From NCBI RefSeq assembly GCF_017744655.1, contig NZ_JAGIAW010000001.1, forward strand, positions 620,001 through 684,000: a stretch of DNA of 64,000 nt, given 5' to 3'. The stretch comes from Devosia sp. (GTDB taxonomy: Bacteria > Pseudomonadota > Alphaproteobacteria > Rhizobiales > Devosiaceae). A model generated the notes under the pieces. That model searched no databases, was not told the DNA's origin, and saw nothing but the letters and a program-made list of their open reading frames with translations. This document shows positions 31,286-40,620 of the stretch, in pieces. The translations under genes were made by a program, and so were the position numbers. Position 1 is the first letter of the stretch. Every line of letters begins with the position of its first letter.

Positions 31286-31831
31286 TCAAGAGGTAAGGCC
31301 GTCTCGCTCCAATCGGTCCAGAACAAAATTCGCCCGCTCGCCGACCGGGATCTTGGGCAGTTCCACCACCTCATAGCCCAGCGCCGGATAGTCCCGCAGC
31401 AGCCGTTCATACTCTTCCATCGCGGCTTCGAGCCCATGCTGCCGCTCAGCGTCCTGCCGATAAATTTCGGGCCAGGGCGGCGTCAAAAATACCGTGTGGT
31501 TGAACCGCCACGCGTCCGCAAAGCTCTGCAATACTGGCTCTCCGGTCATCTCGCCCAGCCCCGAAGCGGCATCGAGGAGCCCCCGGTCGAAGAAAACCGG
31601 GCCGGGCAGCGCGCTCGCTCGCTCCAGGTCCTCCAGCGACAGCGCAATCGCCCTCCGCAGGAATGACTCTGCATCGACCCCGGGTAGCGCCTTGCCGTCC
31701 CCGGCCAGTTCTGCGGCGACGATGCGCCGCCCCGGTTCCTCGATCACGGAAAAGCCCCGGCGCGCCAGCTCTTCAAGCAGCGTTGATTTTCCCCCGCCCG
31801 AACAGCCTGAAATGATGATGAAGCGGTCCAT
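31286..31831 (-). CDS. AAA family P-loop ATPase/kinase-like protein
   Basis: A 181-residue P-loop protein (GCSGGGKST at residues 8-16) of the AAA_28 type, related to NadR-like and nucleotide kinases: SVIEEPGRRIV, FFDRGLLDAAS and a lid rich in Arg/Glu. CAAGGAGATC precedes the ATG at 31831, whereas an upstream ATG gives an implausible 51-residue extension. Substrate not known. It is divergent from cckA with about 200 bases between them. Confidence 0.85.
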   Translation of the reverse strand: MDRFIIISGCSGGGKSTLLEELARRGFSVIEEPGRRIVAAELAGDGKALPGVDAESFLRRAIALSLEDLERASALPGPVFFDRGLLDAASGLGEMTGEPVLQSFADAWRFNHTVFLTPPWPEIYRQDAERQHGLEAAMEEYERLLRDYPALGYEVVELPKIPVGERANFVLDRLERDGLTS

Positions 31832-32028
31832 TTTCGATCTCCTTGAGTAAAATTGTGGGGTGCAAGTCGCCTTTGGGCTGGTCTCGCCGTGTGAAAAACC
31901 GCCTTCGCACTCCCATGGCGGCGACCCATTTGATAGACCAGAGGGAGTGTCCCGAATCGGGGCAGGTTGGGGACCGGCCAGCATTCGCCTGAATGAGGAT
32001 TGGTCTCAGCGCTGGAGTTTTTCGACCC

Positions 32029-34599
32029 ATGGCAACGACCCCGCTCGGCGAGGACAATTATCCCGATCCGCTGGTTGCCTCGCCTCGGGGTGGCGCGGGC
32101 CTCTGGCGCGTGGCTGCGCTTGGCCTCGTCATCATCGGTGCCGCCGCCGCTTTTGCTCTCTTCGGCGATCGTCTGCCGCAGGAAGTGGTGATGGTTTTTG
32201 TCGGCCTCTTGGCCGTCGCCGGAGTGTTTTTCCTCTTCGGCCTCGCCGCCGGGCTCTTCCGCTTCGCCGCGTCCGAAGAACGCCGGACTATCACACGGGC
32301 CCTGGTCGATACGGTCGGCCGCGGCATCGTCGTTGCCGATCGCGATGGCAAGATCGCCTATGCCAATGCCCATTATGGCACGTTTGCCGGCGCACTCAAT
32401 AATGGCGTGCCCGTCAGCGTCCCCCGCCTCTTTTCTGGCCAGGCCGATGCGGGCGAGGCCATGTATCGCCTGACTCGCGCCGCCAAGGATGGCCGCAATG
32501 CCATCGAGGATATCCGCATCGTCGGCGGCCTCGGCGGCTCGCAGACCGAAACCAACCGCGCGTTCTGGTACCGTGTCTCCGTGCGGCCGCTGCCGCAGAC
32601 CGATGAAACCAGCAAGCCTGTCGTCGGCTGGACCGTCGAGGACATCACCCGCGACCGCGAAAGCAACGAGACCGCCTTCCTCGACCTGCAGCGCGCCATC
32701 GATTATCTCGACCATTCCCCGGCCGGCTTCTTCTCCGCCGATGCCCAGGGCCGCATTCAATATCTCAATTCGACCCTGGCCGATTGGCTGGGCTATGACC
32801 TCGCCGAATTCAATGCCGGCCAATTGAGCCTCGGCGACGTCGTCCGTGGCGATGGCGCGACCCTGCTCATGCGTGGCCGCCGCGATGGCGAAATTACCAC
32901 CGAGATCATCGATATCGACCTCGTGCGCCGCAATGGCACGGCTCTGCCGGTGCGCCTCCTGCACCGCGCCGCCCGCCTCGCCGATGGCGAATTGGGCGAA
33001 ACCCGCACCCTGGTCCTCGATCGTTCAAGCGCGCCCGAAAACGAAGAAGAGCTTCGCGCCGCCGAAGTGCGTTTCTCGCGCTTCTTCAACGACACGCCAT
33101 TCGCCATCGCCACGCTCGATGGCGAAGGCCGCATTGTGCGCACCAATGCCCCCTTCGGCCGCATCTTCCGCTGGTCCGGCGAGGAAAAGAGTCTGGAACT
33201 GCAGCCGCTGCACGATCTTATCGGCGAAGGCAGCCGCGACAAGCTCGCCAAAGCGCTGTCCGACGCCACGGCCCAGCGCACCGAGGTCGAACCGGTCGAC
33301 GCTCAGCTCAGCGTCGAAGGCGACAGCGCCGTTCGTCTCTATATATCCGCCTCCGAAGTCAGCGCCGGCTCGCCCGAGCAGGTCAATGTCTATGCCCTCG
33401 ACATGACCGACCAGCGAAAACTCGAAGCCCAGTTCGCCCAGAGCCAGAAGATGCAGGCCGTCGGCCAGCTCGCCGGCGGCGTGGCGCATGATTTCAACAA
33501 TCTGCTCACCGCCATCATCGGCTTCTCCGATCTCTTGCTGCTCAAGCACAAGCCTGGTGATCCGTCCTTCTCCGAGCTCATGCAGATCAAGCAGAACGCC
33601 AACCGCGCCGCGGGCCTCACCCGCCAGCTCCTGGCCTTCTCGCGCCGCCAGACCCTGCGCCCGCAGGTCCTTGAGCTGCCGCTCATCGTCGATGACCTCA
33701 CCGTGCTCCTCAAGCGCATGATCGGCGAAAAGAACCAACTCTCCGTCGAACACGGCCGCAACATCTGGCCCATCCGCGCCGACGTGGTGCAACTCGAACA
33801 GGTTGTCATCAACCTCGTCGTCAATGCCCGCGACGCTATGCCGGACGGCGGTTCGATCACCGTCCGCACCAGCAATGTGACCGAGGACGAAACCCGCGAA
33901 CTGAAGTTCGAAGGCATGGTCCCGGCCGACTATGTGCTGATCGACGTCCAGGACACTGGCACCGGCATGTCGCCCGAGATCATGGCCAAGATTTTCGAGC
34001 CCTTCTTTACTACCAAGGAACTGGGCAAGGGCACTGGCCTCGGCCTCTCCACGGTCTACGGCATCGTCAAACAGACCGAAGGCTTCATCTATCCGGTCTC
34101 GACCGTCGGCGTCGGCACCACCTTCAAGATCTTCCTGCCGCGCTACGTTCCTACTGCCGAGGAAGTCGCCGCCAAGACCGCTGCCGCCTCCGCCCCAGCA
34201 AAGGACCTTACCGGCCACGAACGCATCCTGCTCGTCGAGGACGAAGAAAGCGTGCGCGCATTCTCCGCCAGAGCCCTCCGCACCACTGGCTACGAAGTGT
34301 TTGAAGCCGATGGCGGCGAAGAGGCCCTGGAAGTGCTTGAGGACCTCGACTACGAAGTTGATCTCATCATTTCCGACGTGGTCATGCCCGAAATGGACGG
34401 CCCGACCATGCTTAGGGCTATTCGCGACAAGATGACGAATCTCAAAATCATCTTCGTCTCCGGCTATGCCGAAGAGAGTGTGCGCCGCGACATCGAAGAC
34501 GACCAGAGCGTCGACTTCCTGCCAAAGCCCTATTCGCTCGACCAGATCAATTCCAAGGTCAAGGAAGTACTCCAGCGCCAGGACAAGCTCGACGGCTAG
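32029..34599 (+). CDS. cckA: Cell-cycle hybrid histidine kinase CckA
   Basis: Membrane hybrid kinase/phosphatase which, through ChpT, phosphorylates CtrA and CpdR. The 856 residues show two membrane helices (about 25-80), three PAS-like regions (about 90-440), a HisKA domain with the phosphoacceptor His487 in GGVAHDFNN, an HATPase domain ([30 protein letters not shown]) and a C-terminal receiver with Asp783 in [12 protein letters not shown]. The ATG at 32029 is preferred; one 12 codons upstream is possible. Its presence fits the CtrA-type boxes before the flagellar operons in this window. Single gene. Confidence 0.94.
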   Translation: MATTPLGEDNYPDPLVASPRGGAGLWRVAALGLVIIGAAAAFALFGDRLPQEVVMVFVGLLAVAGVFFLFGLAAGLFRFAASEERRTITRALVDTVGRGIVVADRDGKIAYANAHYGTFAGALNNGVPVSVPRLFSGQADAGEAMYRLTRAAKDGRNAIEDIRIVGGLGGSQTETNRAFWYRVSVRPLPQTDETSKPVVGWTVEDITRDRESNETAFLDLQRAIDYLDHSPAGFFSADAQGRIQYLNSTLADWLGYDLAEFNAGQLSLGDVVRGDGATLLMRGRRDGEITTEIIDIDLVRRNGTALPVRLLHRAARLADGELGETRTLVLDRSSAPENEEELRAAEVRFSRFFNDTPFAIATLDGEGRIVRTNAPFGRIFRWSGEEKSLELQPLHDLIGEGSRDKLAKALSDATAQRTEVEPVDAQLSVEGDSAVRLYISASEVSAGSPEQVNVYALDMTDQRKLEAQFAQSQKMQAVGQLAGGVAHDFNNLLTAIIGFSDLLLLKHKPGDPSFSELMQIKQNANRAAGLTRQLLAFSRRQTLRPQVLELPLIVDDLTVLLKRMIGEKNQLSVEHGRNIWPIRADVVQLEQVVINLVVNARDAMPDGGSITVRTSNVTEDETRELKFEGMVPADYVLIDVQDTGTGMSPEIMAKIFEPFFTTKELGKGTGLGLSTVYGIVKQTEGFIYPVSTVGVGTTFKIFLPRYVPTAEEVAAKTAAASAPAKDLTGHERILLVEDEESVRAFSARALRTTGYEVFEADGGEEALEVLEDLDYEVDLIISDVVMPEMDGPTMLRAIRDKMTNLKIIFVSGYAEESVRRDIEDDQSVDFLPKPYSLDQINSKVKEVLQRQDKLDG

Positions 34600-34640
34600 G
34601 GCAGGGAGGCTTTGCGCAGTACGCCTCTCTCCTCTCCTTC

Positions 34641-34714
34641 GTCATTGCCGGGCTTGTCCCGGCAATCCATCCCACCTCCGCATGGACCACCGGGACAAGC
34701 CCGGTGGTGACGAC
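34641..34714. repeat. Intergenic inverted repeat, family B copy 1
   Basis: GTCATTGCCGGGCTTGTCCC and GGCAATCCA, followed by the inverted arm ACCACCGGGACAAGCCCGGT and GGTGACGAC. Related to 40350-40421. Lies after cckA and could end its transcript; no separate terminator is seen. Confidence 0.75.
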
Positions 34715-34849
34715 AACGAATGGGCCCCGTAATTCCGGCAGCCGTTACGTCCTCTTGTAGTCCGAGGCTCCGCAAATCACGTCGCCACGAGGCCTACTAT
34801 GCTATGGTACTGGTCGACCGCGGATTTCGTGACGCCCCAGGAGCCCCAC

Positions 34850-35245
34850 GTGACCACTCAGCCCAGTTTGGAAGGCTCTGACGAATACAACGTCCTCGGC
34901 GAGCTGCTGCAACCCTGTTCCGAGGACCCGCTGACTGGCTTCTTCCGCTCGGGCTATTGCGCCGCCGGCCCCGAAAACGCTGCGGTCCACATCATCTGCA
35001 TCGAAACCACGGTCGAGTTCCTTGAGTTCTCGAAATCAGTCGGCAATGACCTCTCGACGCCACGCCCCGAATTCGCCTTCCCCGGCCTCGTCCCCGGAAA
35101 CCGCTGGTGCCTCGTCGCCGTCCGCTGGCTACAAGCCCACGAAGCCGGCAAGGCCCCGCGCGTCTATCTCCACGCCACGAACCGCAAGGTTCTTGATCTG
35201 GTTCCGCTAGGAATTCTAAAAGGTTACGCGCTGGACTTGAACTGA
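34850..35245 (+). CDS. DUF2237 family protein
   Basis: A 131-residue protein of the DUF2237 family: NVLGELLQPCSEDPLTGFFR, SGYCAAGPEN, FLEFSKSVGNDLSTPRPEF and FPGLVPGNRWCLVAVRW. Three cysteines and several acidic residues are conserved in the family; the biochemical role is unknown. I chose the GTG at 34850 (AGGAGCCCCAC before it); an ATG at 34799 would add a non-conserved extension. Single gene. Confidence 0.88.
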   Translation: MTTQPSLEGSDEYNVLGELLQPCSEDPLTGFFRSGYCAAGPENAAVHIICIETTVEFLEFSKSVGNDLSTPRPEFAFPGLVPGNRWCLVAVRWLQAHEAGKAPRVYLHATNRKVLDLVPLGILKGYALDLN

Positions 35246-35249
35246 TGGT

Positions 35250-35894
35250 TCAATCCGTGACGCGCAATTCCTCGTACGACACCATGACATGCTCACGGAA
35301 CGCCGCCCGCTGCGTCAGCGCCTGATAGTAGCGCTCGATATTGGGCCAGGCCGGCCGCGCAATATCGATATCGAAATACCGATAGAGCACATGCCCAAAC
35401 TGGATATCGGCCAGCGTAAACGCCGCCCCCGCCAGAAAAGCCTGCCGCCCCAATTGCGCGTCTGCAATCGCCAAGACCCCATTGAGCTTCGTCAGCGCCG
35501 CCTCGATCGCCGAGGGATCGCGCTTTGACGGCGCCGTCCGCACCACCCGCCAGAATACCGGTCCGGTAAACGACAGCGTCACATTGATCTTGGCCCATTC
35601 GGCCCACTGATCAACCGGCGCCCGCGACGCCGGGTCGCTCGGCCAAAACCCCTCGCCCCCATAGCGCGCCGCGAGATAACGCAGGATCGCTCCAGTCTCC
35701 CAGATCGGCGCCCTAATCCCATCCTGCAGCACCGGCACCGTGCCATTGGGATTCATCGCCAGGAATTCCGGCGTGTCATTCCCACCATAGCGATGCCCGA
35801 CATCGTGCCGCTCGTAGTTCAACCCTAGTTCGCCAATGCACCACATCAGCGCCTGCACATTGGACGACGTTTTTCGCCCCCAGACCGTCAGCAT
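35250..35894 (-). CDS. Glutathione S-transferase family protein
   Basis: A 214-residue cytosolic GST: thioredoxin-like N-terminal domain (TVWGRKTSSNVQALMWCIGE, NPNGTVPVLQDG, IWETGAILRYLAARYG) and helical C-terminal domain (FTLADIQFGHVLYRYF). A Ser in the SSN motif is the likely catalytic residue. Two bases after an SRPBCC gene, in an ArsR-SRPBCC-GST operon. Confidence 0.93.
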   Translation of the reverse strand: MLTVWGRKTSSNVQALMWCIGELGLNYERHDVGHRYGGNDTPEFLAMNPNGTVPVLQDGIRAPIWETGAILRYLAARYGGEGFWPSDPASRAPVDQWAEWAKINVTLSFTGPVFWRVVRTAPSKRDPSAIEAALTKLNGVLAIADAQLGRQAFLAGAAFTLADIQFGHVLYRYFDIDIARPAWPNIERYYQALTQRAAFREHVMVSYEELRVTD

Positions 35895-35896
35895 GT

Positions 35897-36385
35897 TCAG
35901 GCCTGTTCCGCCGCGAGCAGCCGATCGAGACTTTTGAAGCTGAATTCCATGCCTTCGGCCATGCCCGTCGACACGACGAAATCGCGATGCGCCATCGACT
36001 CATAGGTAAAACTGTTGACCACCAGCGTGCCCTTGTCCTGCAGCCGGAATTCCAGTTCCGAGCGATAGGGCGGGCCCATCTCGCCGGCCTCGAACCGCTC
36101 CTGTGCATCGATATAGCGAATTGCGTCTATCTTTTTGATCGCGCCAGCGACCGCCAGAAAGCCATTGTCCGGCCCGTGCCACTCAAACCGATAGCCGCCG
36201 CCCTCGCGCGCGTCATAGGTGCAGACCGGCATGGTCCAGCCATCCGGGCCGGTCAGCCAACGCCGGATCAGGCTTGGTTGCGTATAGCAGGCATAGACGA
36301 GATGCGGCGGCGCGACGAAAGCGCGTGTGATCACCAATTGCGTGTCGCTCGGAGACGACACCGAAAGCGGATCGCCAAATTGCAT
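35897..36385 (-). CDS. SRPBCC (AHSA1-like) domain protein
   Basis: A 162-residue START-like fold protein: TRAFVAPPHLVYACYTQPSL, IRRWLTGPDGW, GGGYRFEWHG and SFKSLDRLL at the C-terminus. Such proteins bind small hydrophobic ligands and are commonly paired with ArsR regulators, as here. The start has GGGAGAGACAA. Ligand unknown. Confidence 0.88.
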   Translation of the reverse strand: MQFGDPLSVSSPSDTQLVITRAFVAPPHLVYACYTQPSLIRRWLTGPDGWTMPVCTYDAREGGGYRFEWHGPDNGFLAVAGAIKKIDAIRYIDAQERFEAGEMGPPYRSELEFRLQDKGTLVVNSFTYESMAHRDFVVSTGMAEGMEFSFKSLDRLLAAEQA

Positions 36386-36395
36386 TTGTCTCTCC

Positions 36396-36749
36396 CTAGT
36401 TTTTCCCGGCAAGCTTTTCGAGCTGCTGCAACTCCTCCAGCAGATCGTCGAGCCGCTCGAACTGCGCCTGCCAATATTTCCGGTATTCGATCAGCCAGCC
36501 GGTCACCTCGGCCAACGGCTGCGCTTCAAGATGCACCGGCCGCTTTTGCGCATCGCGCCCGCGCGAAACGAGCCCGGCCTTCTCCAACACCTTCAAGTGC
36601 TTGGAAATCGCCGGCTGGCTCATGGCAAACGGCTCGGCCAGATCCATGACCGTCACATCGCCCTCGCGTGCCAGCCGCGCCAGGATAGCCCGGCGCGTCG
36701 GGTCCGAAAGGGCATGAAAGGTCGCGTCCAGCCGCGCAGTATCGGCCAT
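36396..36749 (-). CDS. ArsR family regulator
   Basis: A 117-residue winged-helix repressor without metal-binding cysteines: HALSDPTRRAILARLAREGD, EPFAMSQPAISKHLKVLEKA and the wing GRDAQKRPVHLEA. First gene of an ArsR-SRPBCC-GST operon. The missing metal motif and the SRPBCC partner suggest it senses something other than metals. A palindrome AACTAATCAGTT sits just upstream. Confidence 0.9.
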   Translation of the reverse strand: MADTARLDATFHALSDPTRRAILARLAREGDVTVMDLAEPFAMSQPAISKHLKVLEKAGLVSRGRDAQKRPVHLEAQPLAEVTGWLIEYRKYWQAQFERLDDLLEELQQLEKLAGKN

Positions 36750-36767
36750 CCCAAAGCTCCAGTACAA

Positions 36768-36786
36768 AACTAATCAGTTATATATA
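36768..36786 (-). promoter_or_regulatory. Candidate operator/-10 of the ArsR operon
   Basis: Imperfect palindrome AACT-aatc-AGTT (36768-36779) adjoining TATATA (36781-36786), read on the minus strand as TATATATAACTGATTAGTT. It starts about 20 bases before the ArsR ATG. Confidence 0.45.
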
Positions 36787-36806
36787 CCGGAGGCCTTGTT
36801 GTCGCG

Positions 36807-37826
36807 TCAAGCGGTCCCGCCGGGAATGGGCGTCCCTTCGGCCAAGAGGCCCTTGGTCGCGAGCGTCGCCCACAACTCATTCGGAATCTCTGCGTCCCAC
36901 CAGGCGAGGATTCCGTCCAGCTCCTCAGGCGAACGCGGCCCGGGCAGCACATTGCACACGGCCGGATGGGTCAACGGAAACTGCAGCGCCGCCGCCGGCA
37001 GCGGCACGTCGAATTCCCGGCACACCGCCTCAATGGCGCGCACCTTGGCGACGATCTCATCCGGCGCCTTGGCATAGTTGAACTTGTCGCCACCGACCAG
37101 AATGCCGGAATTGAACGGCCCGCCAACCACAACCGAGGCCTTGCGCTCGATGCAGGTGGTCATGAATGGCGTCAGCGAGGTCTGCTCCAAGAGCGTATAG
37201 CGCCCGGCGAGCAAAAACACGTCCCAGTCGCCCAGCGCGAAGGCGTCCATCAGCACCTGCCACTCGTTGACGCCGAGCCCGATGGCCTTCACCACGCCGC
37301 CATCCCGCAGCTCGCGCAGCGCCTTGTAGCCGCCACCGGCCAACTGTGCCCAAAGCGGCTTGTTGCCCTCGACGCCATGCGTGCCGGCGCCGATATCGTG
37401 CACATAGAGAATATCGATCTTTTCGAGGCCCAGCCGCTGCCGGCTGTCCTCGAACGAGCGCATCACGCCGTCATAGCTGTAGTCATATTGCTGGTCGAAG
37501 GGCAGGGGATCGATCCAGTTACCTTTGTCCTGCCTCGTCGGATCAACCGGCCGGAGCAGGCGTCCTACCTTGGACGAGAGGATAGGCCGCACCGGCGCCT
37601 CGCGCAGCGCATCGCCCACCAGGTGTTCAGAGCGTCCAAGCCCATATTGCGGGGCCGTATCGACATAATTGATGCCGACATCGAGCGCATGCCGCACCGT
37701 CGCGCGAGCCTGTTCCGCTGGCACCCCGGTAAAAATCCCGGCCAGCGACGCGCATCCCAATCCTAGCGTCGTGACCTCAAGATCGGTCTGGGCAATGCGA
37801 CGCTTTTCGAAAGTGTGGGTAGTCAT
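36807..37826 (-). CDS. Aldo/keto reductase, aldose/fucose 1-dehydrogenase type
   Basis: An AKR of 339 residues. The N-terminal strand and catalytic Asp/Tyr motif (GINYVDTAPQYGLGRSEHLV) are intact, followed by SSKVGRLL, IDILYVHDIG and AQLQFP-like C-terminal segments. The closest types are L-fucose dehydrogenase and D-threo-aldose 1-dehydrogenase. GAGGAG precedes the ATG at 37826. It follows the AraD1 gene in the same direction, suggesting joint work in oxidation of a pentose or 6-deoxy sugar. Confidence 0.88.
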   Translation of the reverse strand: MTTHTFEKRRIAQTDLEVTTLGLGCASLAGIFTGVPAEQARATVRHALDVGINYVDTAPQYGLGRSEHLVGDALREAPVRPILSSKVGRLLRPVDPTRQDKGNWIDPLPFDQQYDYSYDGVMRSFEDSRQRLGLEKIDILYVHDIGAGTHGVEGNKPLWAQLAGGGYKALRELRDGGVVKAIGLGVNEWQVLMDAFALGDWDVFLLAGRYTLLEQTSLTPFMTTCIERKASVVVGGPFNSGILVGGDKFNYAKAPDEIVAKVRAIEAVCREFDVPLPAAALQFPLTHPAVCNVLPGPRSPEELDGILAWWDAEIPNELWATLATKGLLAEGTPIPGGTA

Positions 37827-37900
37827 GCGCGGGCTCCTCAATTCGCGGCAAACTAACTGACATGTTAGTTGCCGTGAGTAAAGGCACCCGCGCCGAGACC

Positions 37901-38893
37901 TTAGTAGAGGCCGCTGATCACGACCGGCTTTTCGGCCTCGATGTGGATCGGATTGCGCAGTGGCAGGCCGAACTGGCCCTCTTCGATCTCGAAGGCGTCG
38001 CCTTCTTTGGTCGAAATGCCGTCGGCAAAGCTCAGCGTCGCCGTACCGAAGCAATGCACATGCACATCGCCCGGCTGGCAGAAGAGGTCATACTTAAAAT
38101 GATGATATTCGAGGTTGGCGATGGTGTGGCTCATATTGTCCTCACCCGAGAGGAACGGCTTTTCCCAAAACACCTTGCCATCGCGAAGAATGCGCGACTT
38201 GCCTTCAATGTGGTTGGGCAGATCACCGACGCGCAGTTCCGGCCCGAACGAGCACGCGCGCAGCTTTGAATGCGCCAGGTACAAATAATTGATCCTCTCG
38301 GTCACGTGATCGGAAAACTCATTGGCCAGCGCAAAGCCCAGGCGGCGAGGCTGCCCATTGGCATCGATCAGGTAAATGCCAGCGATTTCAGGCTCTTCGC
38401 CCGCGTCAAGCGCGAATGACGGGGAGGGGATAGCCTGGCCCGGATTGGCGACGATATGGCCATTGCCCTTGTAGAACCACTCGGGCTGCACGCCCTTTTC
38501 GCCGTTCTTCGGCTTGCCGTTCTCAAGACCCATGCGGAACATTTTCATGCTGTCGGTCAGTTCGCCCGCCGGCTTTTCGCCATTGGCCTTGTGCATGGCG
38601 TCGCGCGTCGCGGCCGAACCGAGATGCGTCAGGCCGGTACCGGTCACATGCAAGTGCGTCGGATCGGGATGATCGATGGGAGACAGCAGTCGGCCCTCGG
38701 CCAGCAGCGCCGCTTTGTCGACAGCGCCACCAAGGCCGCGTGCCGCAACTGCAGCCGCGAGCCCGCCGCCGGCAAGCGCTGCCTGCGCAAGCTCATATAC
38801 GCTCTTGGCGCCCTGCACCTGGCGGGTTTCCCCGTTCTGCGTCACGGCCACGGCGCGCGCGCCATTGGCGTCGAAATACTGGATGAGGTGCAT
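37901..38893 (-). CDS. AraD1 (GguC) family, fumarylacetoacetase-like fold
   Basis: A 330-residue protein of the FAH superfamily AraD1/GguC group: HLHVTGTGLTHLGSAATRDA, the family middle WFYKGNGHIVANPG, GEEPEIAGIYLID and HVHCFGTATLS. AraD1 proteins take part in non-phosphorylating sugar acid breakdown, often as dehydratases or hydrolases. AAGGAAAGTC precedes the ATG at 38893. Divergent from recA and upstream of the aldo/keto reductase. Sugar specificity cannot be fixed. Confidence 0.88.
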   Translation of the reverse strand: MHLIQYFDANGARAVAVTQNGETRQVQGAKSVYELAQAALAGGGLAAAVAARGLGGAVDKAALLAEGRLLSPIDHPDPTHLHVTGTGLTHLGSAATRDAMHKANGEKPAGELTDSMKMFRMGLENGKPKNGEKGVQPEWFYKGNGHIVANPGQAIPSPSFALDAGEEPEIAGIYLIDANGQPRRLGFALANEFSDHVTERINYLYLAHSKLRACSFGPELRVGDLPNHIEGKSRILRDGKVFWEKPFLSGEDNMSHTIANLEYHHFKYDLFCQPGDVHVHCFGTATLSFADGISTKEGDAFEIEEGQFGLPLRNPIHIEAEKPVVISGLY

Positions 38894-39044
38894 GACTTTC
38901 CTTGCCTCCTGGGGCCTTCTCAGCGGCTTGGCGGCATAAAACGCAACCGGCCTCACCCTGTCCAGTCAAAAATCATACTTTTGGGAGTCGCAGTCTTCCT
39001 GTGCGTCAGAATCAGCATAAGAGAACGAAGTCGTCAAATAGAAT

Positions 39045-39087
39045 GTTCTCTTTTTGTCCCTTGACAGGGCGAAGACAAAATGAGAAC
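39045..39087 (+). promoter_or_regulatory. recA promoter with two LexA-type SOS boxes
   Basis: GTTC-TCTTTTT-GTCC (39045-39059) and, in the opposite orientation, GTTC-N7-GTCT (39073-39087) each differ by one base from the alphaproteobacterial SOS box GTTC-N7-GTTC. TTGACA (39061-39066) lies between them, so both boxes flank the -35. Confidence 0.6.
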
Positions 39088-39170
39088 AAAATAAGCACAA
39101 TGAATGGACATTGATCTCTCGACCCGGCGCGTTGCGTGGCCCTCGAGAGCGTGAAATAAGGAGAGAAATT

Positions 39171-40247
39171 ATGGCTAGCTCGCCGCTTCGCGTTGTTGAG
39201 GGTGGATCGATGGATAAGGACAAGGCTCTTGCTGCGGCGCTGAGCCAGATCGAACGAAATTTCGGCAAGGGCTCGATCATGCGCCTTGGCGAAAACGCCG
39301 CGATCGAAGTGGAATCGATCTCGACCGGCTCGCTCGGCCTCGACATCGCCCTCGGCATTGGCGGTCTGCCCAAGGGCCGTATCGTCGAAATTTTTGGACC
39401 GGAAAGCTCGGGTAAGACGACGCTGGCTCTCCACGTTATCGCCGAAGCGCAGCGCAAGGGCGGCATCTGCGCCTTTGTCGATGCCGAACACGCGCTTGAT
39501 CCGGTCTATGCCCGCAAGCTCGGTGTCAATGTCGACGACCTTCTCATCTCCCAGCCGGATGCTGGCGAGCAGGCTCTCGAAATCACCGACACGCTGGTCC
39601 GCTCCGGCGCCATCGACGTTCTCGTCGTCGACTCGGTTGCTGCGCTCACCCCGCGCGCCGAACTCGAAGGCGAAATGGGCGATGCTCTGCCTGGTCTTCA
39701 GGCTCGCTTGATGAGCCAGGCCATGCGCAAGCTGACCTCCTCGATTTCCAAGTCGAAGTGCCTCGTCATCTTCATCAACCAGATCCGCATGAAGATCGGC
39801 GTGATGTACGGCTCGCCGGAAACGACGACGGGCGGCAATGCGCTGAAGTTCTATGCCTCGGTCCGTCTCGACATCCGCCGCATCGGAGCGCTCAAGGATC
39901 GCGAAGAGATCGTGGGCAACCAGACCCGCGTGAAAGTGGTCAAGAACAAGCTGGCCCCGCCGTTCCGCCAGGTCGAATTCGACATCATGTATGGCGAAGG
40001 CATTTCCAAGACCGGCGAATTGCTCGATCTCGGCGTGAAATCCGGCATTGTCGACAAGTCAGGCGCCTGGTTCTCCTGGGATAGCCAGCGCCTCGGCCAA
40101 GGCCGCGAAAACGCCCGCCAGTTCCTCAAGGACAATCCCGAGATCGCCGCCACGATCGAACAGGGGGTACGCGAAAGCTCCGGCCTCCTCGGCGAAGTCC
40201 TCCTCGTTGCCGGCGGCGACGATGACGGTGCCGGCAGCGACGAATAA
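39171..40247 (+). CDS. recA: Recombinase RecA
   Basis: Strand-exchange ATPase that also triggers LexA cleavage. 358 residues; Walker [30 protein letters not shown], and the ATP cap and DNA-binding loops ([39 protein letters not shown]). AAGGAGAG lies before the ATG at 39171; the more upstream start is unlikely because it precedes the ribosome site. Upstream SOS boxes indicate LexA control. Monocistronic with its own terminator. Confidence 0.98.
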   Translation: MASSPLRVVEGGSMDKDKALAAALSQIERNFGKGSIMRLGENAAIEVESISTGSLGLDIALGIGGLPKGRIVEIFGPESSGKTTLALHVIAEAQRKGGICAFVDAEHALDPVYARKLGVNVDDLLISQPDAGEQALEITDTLVRSGAIDVLVVDSVAALTPRAELEGEMGDALPGLQARLMSQAMRKLTSSISKSKCLVIFINQIRMKIGVMYGSPETTTGGNALKFYASVRLDIRRIGALKDREEIVGNQTRVKVVKNKLAPPFRQVEFDIMYGEGISKTGELLDLGVKSGIVDKSGAWFSWDSQRLGQGRENARQFLKDNPEIAATIEQGVRESSGLLGEVLLVAGGDDDGAGSDE

Positions 40248-40273
40248 GCCTCTCCCGATCCCATGCAGTTTTC

Positions 40274-40304
40274 GACCCTCGCCAAAAGCGGGGGTCTTTT
40301 GTTT
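40274..40304 (+). terminator. recA terminator
   Basis: GACCCTCGC-caaaa-GCGGGGGTC followed by TTTTGTTTT. Confidence 0.8.
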
Positions 40305-40349
40305 TGACGATCTGTGTGCGGCTGGAACTGCCGAGATCTGCCCCGGGTC

Positions 40350-40421
40350 GTCACCGCTGGGCTTGTCTCGGTGGTCCATGGCGAGGCGAGATGGATTGCC
40401 AGGACAAGCCCGGCAATGACG
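40350..40421. repeat. Intergenic inverted repeat, family B copy 2
   Basis: GTCACCGCTGGGCTTGTCTC and GGTGGTCCA, then the inverted arm GGATTGCCAGGACAAGCCCG and GCAATGACGA. Compared with 34641-34714 the order of the two arms is exchanged (GGTGG arm first, GGCAATG arm last). Confidence 0.7.
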
Positions 40422-40620
40422 ATGGTTGGGGAGAGGGGGCGGCGCGTTGCTCGGGAAAGCTCTGGATGGGCTGTAGGGAATCCTCGGGACTACGGTGGAT
40501 GCCCGCCACTTTCTCCCACCTCAATATTGCCGCAAAGCTGGACATTTCCGCTGCTGCCACGATAGAAAGCCACGTTTCTATTGGACGCGCGCCGTGTCCG
40601 TTCCGCATGAAAGCTAGTTG

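Larger units (their letters stand above)
40248..40620. other. recA-alaS intergenic region (373 bp)
   Basis: Holds the recA terminator (40274-40304), the family B repeat (40350-40421) and about 200 bases before alaS in which I see no gene, and only an AT-poor leader with TGCCGCAAAGCTGGACA and GCTGCTGCCACGATAGAAAG. A promoter for alaS must be here but no clear -35/-10 pair stands out. Confidence 0.5.
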
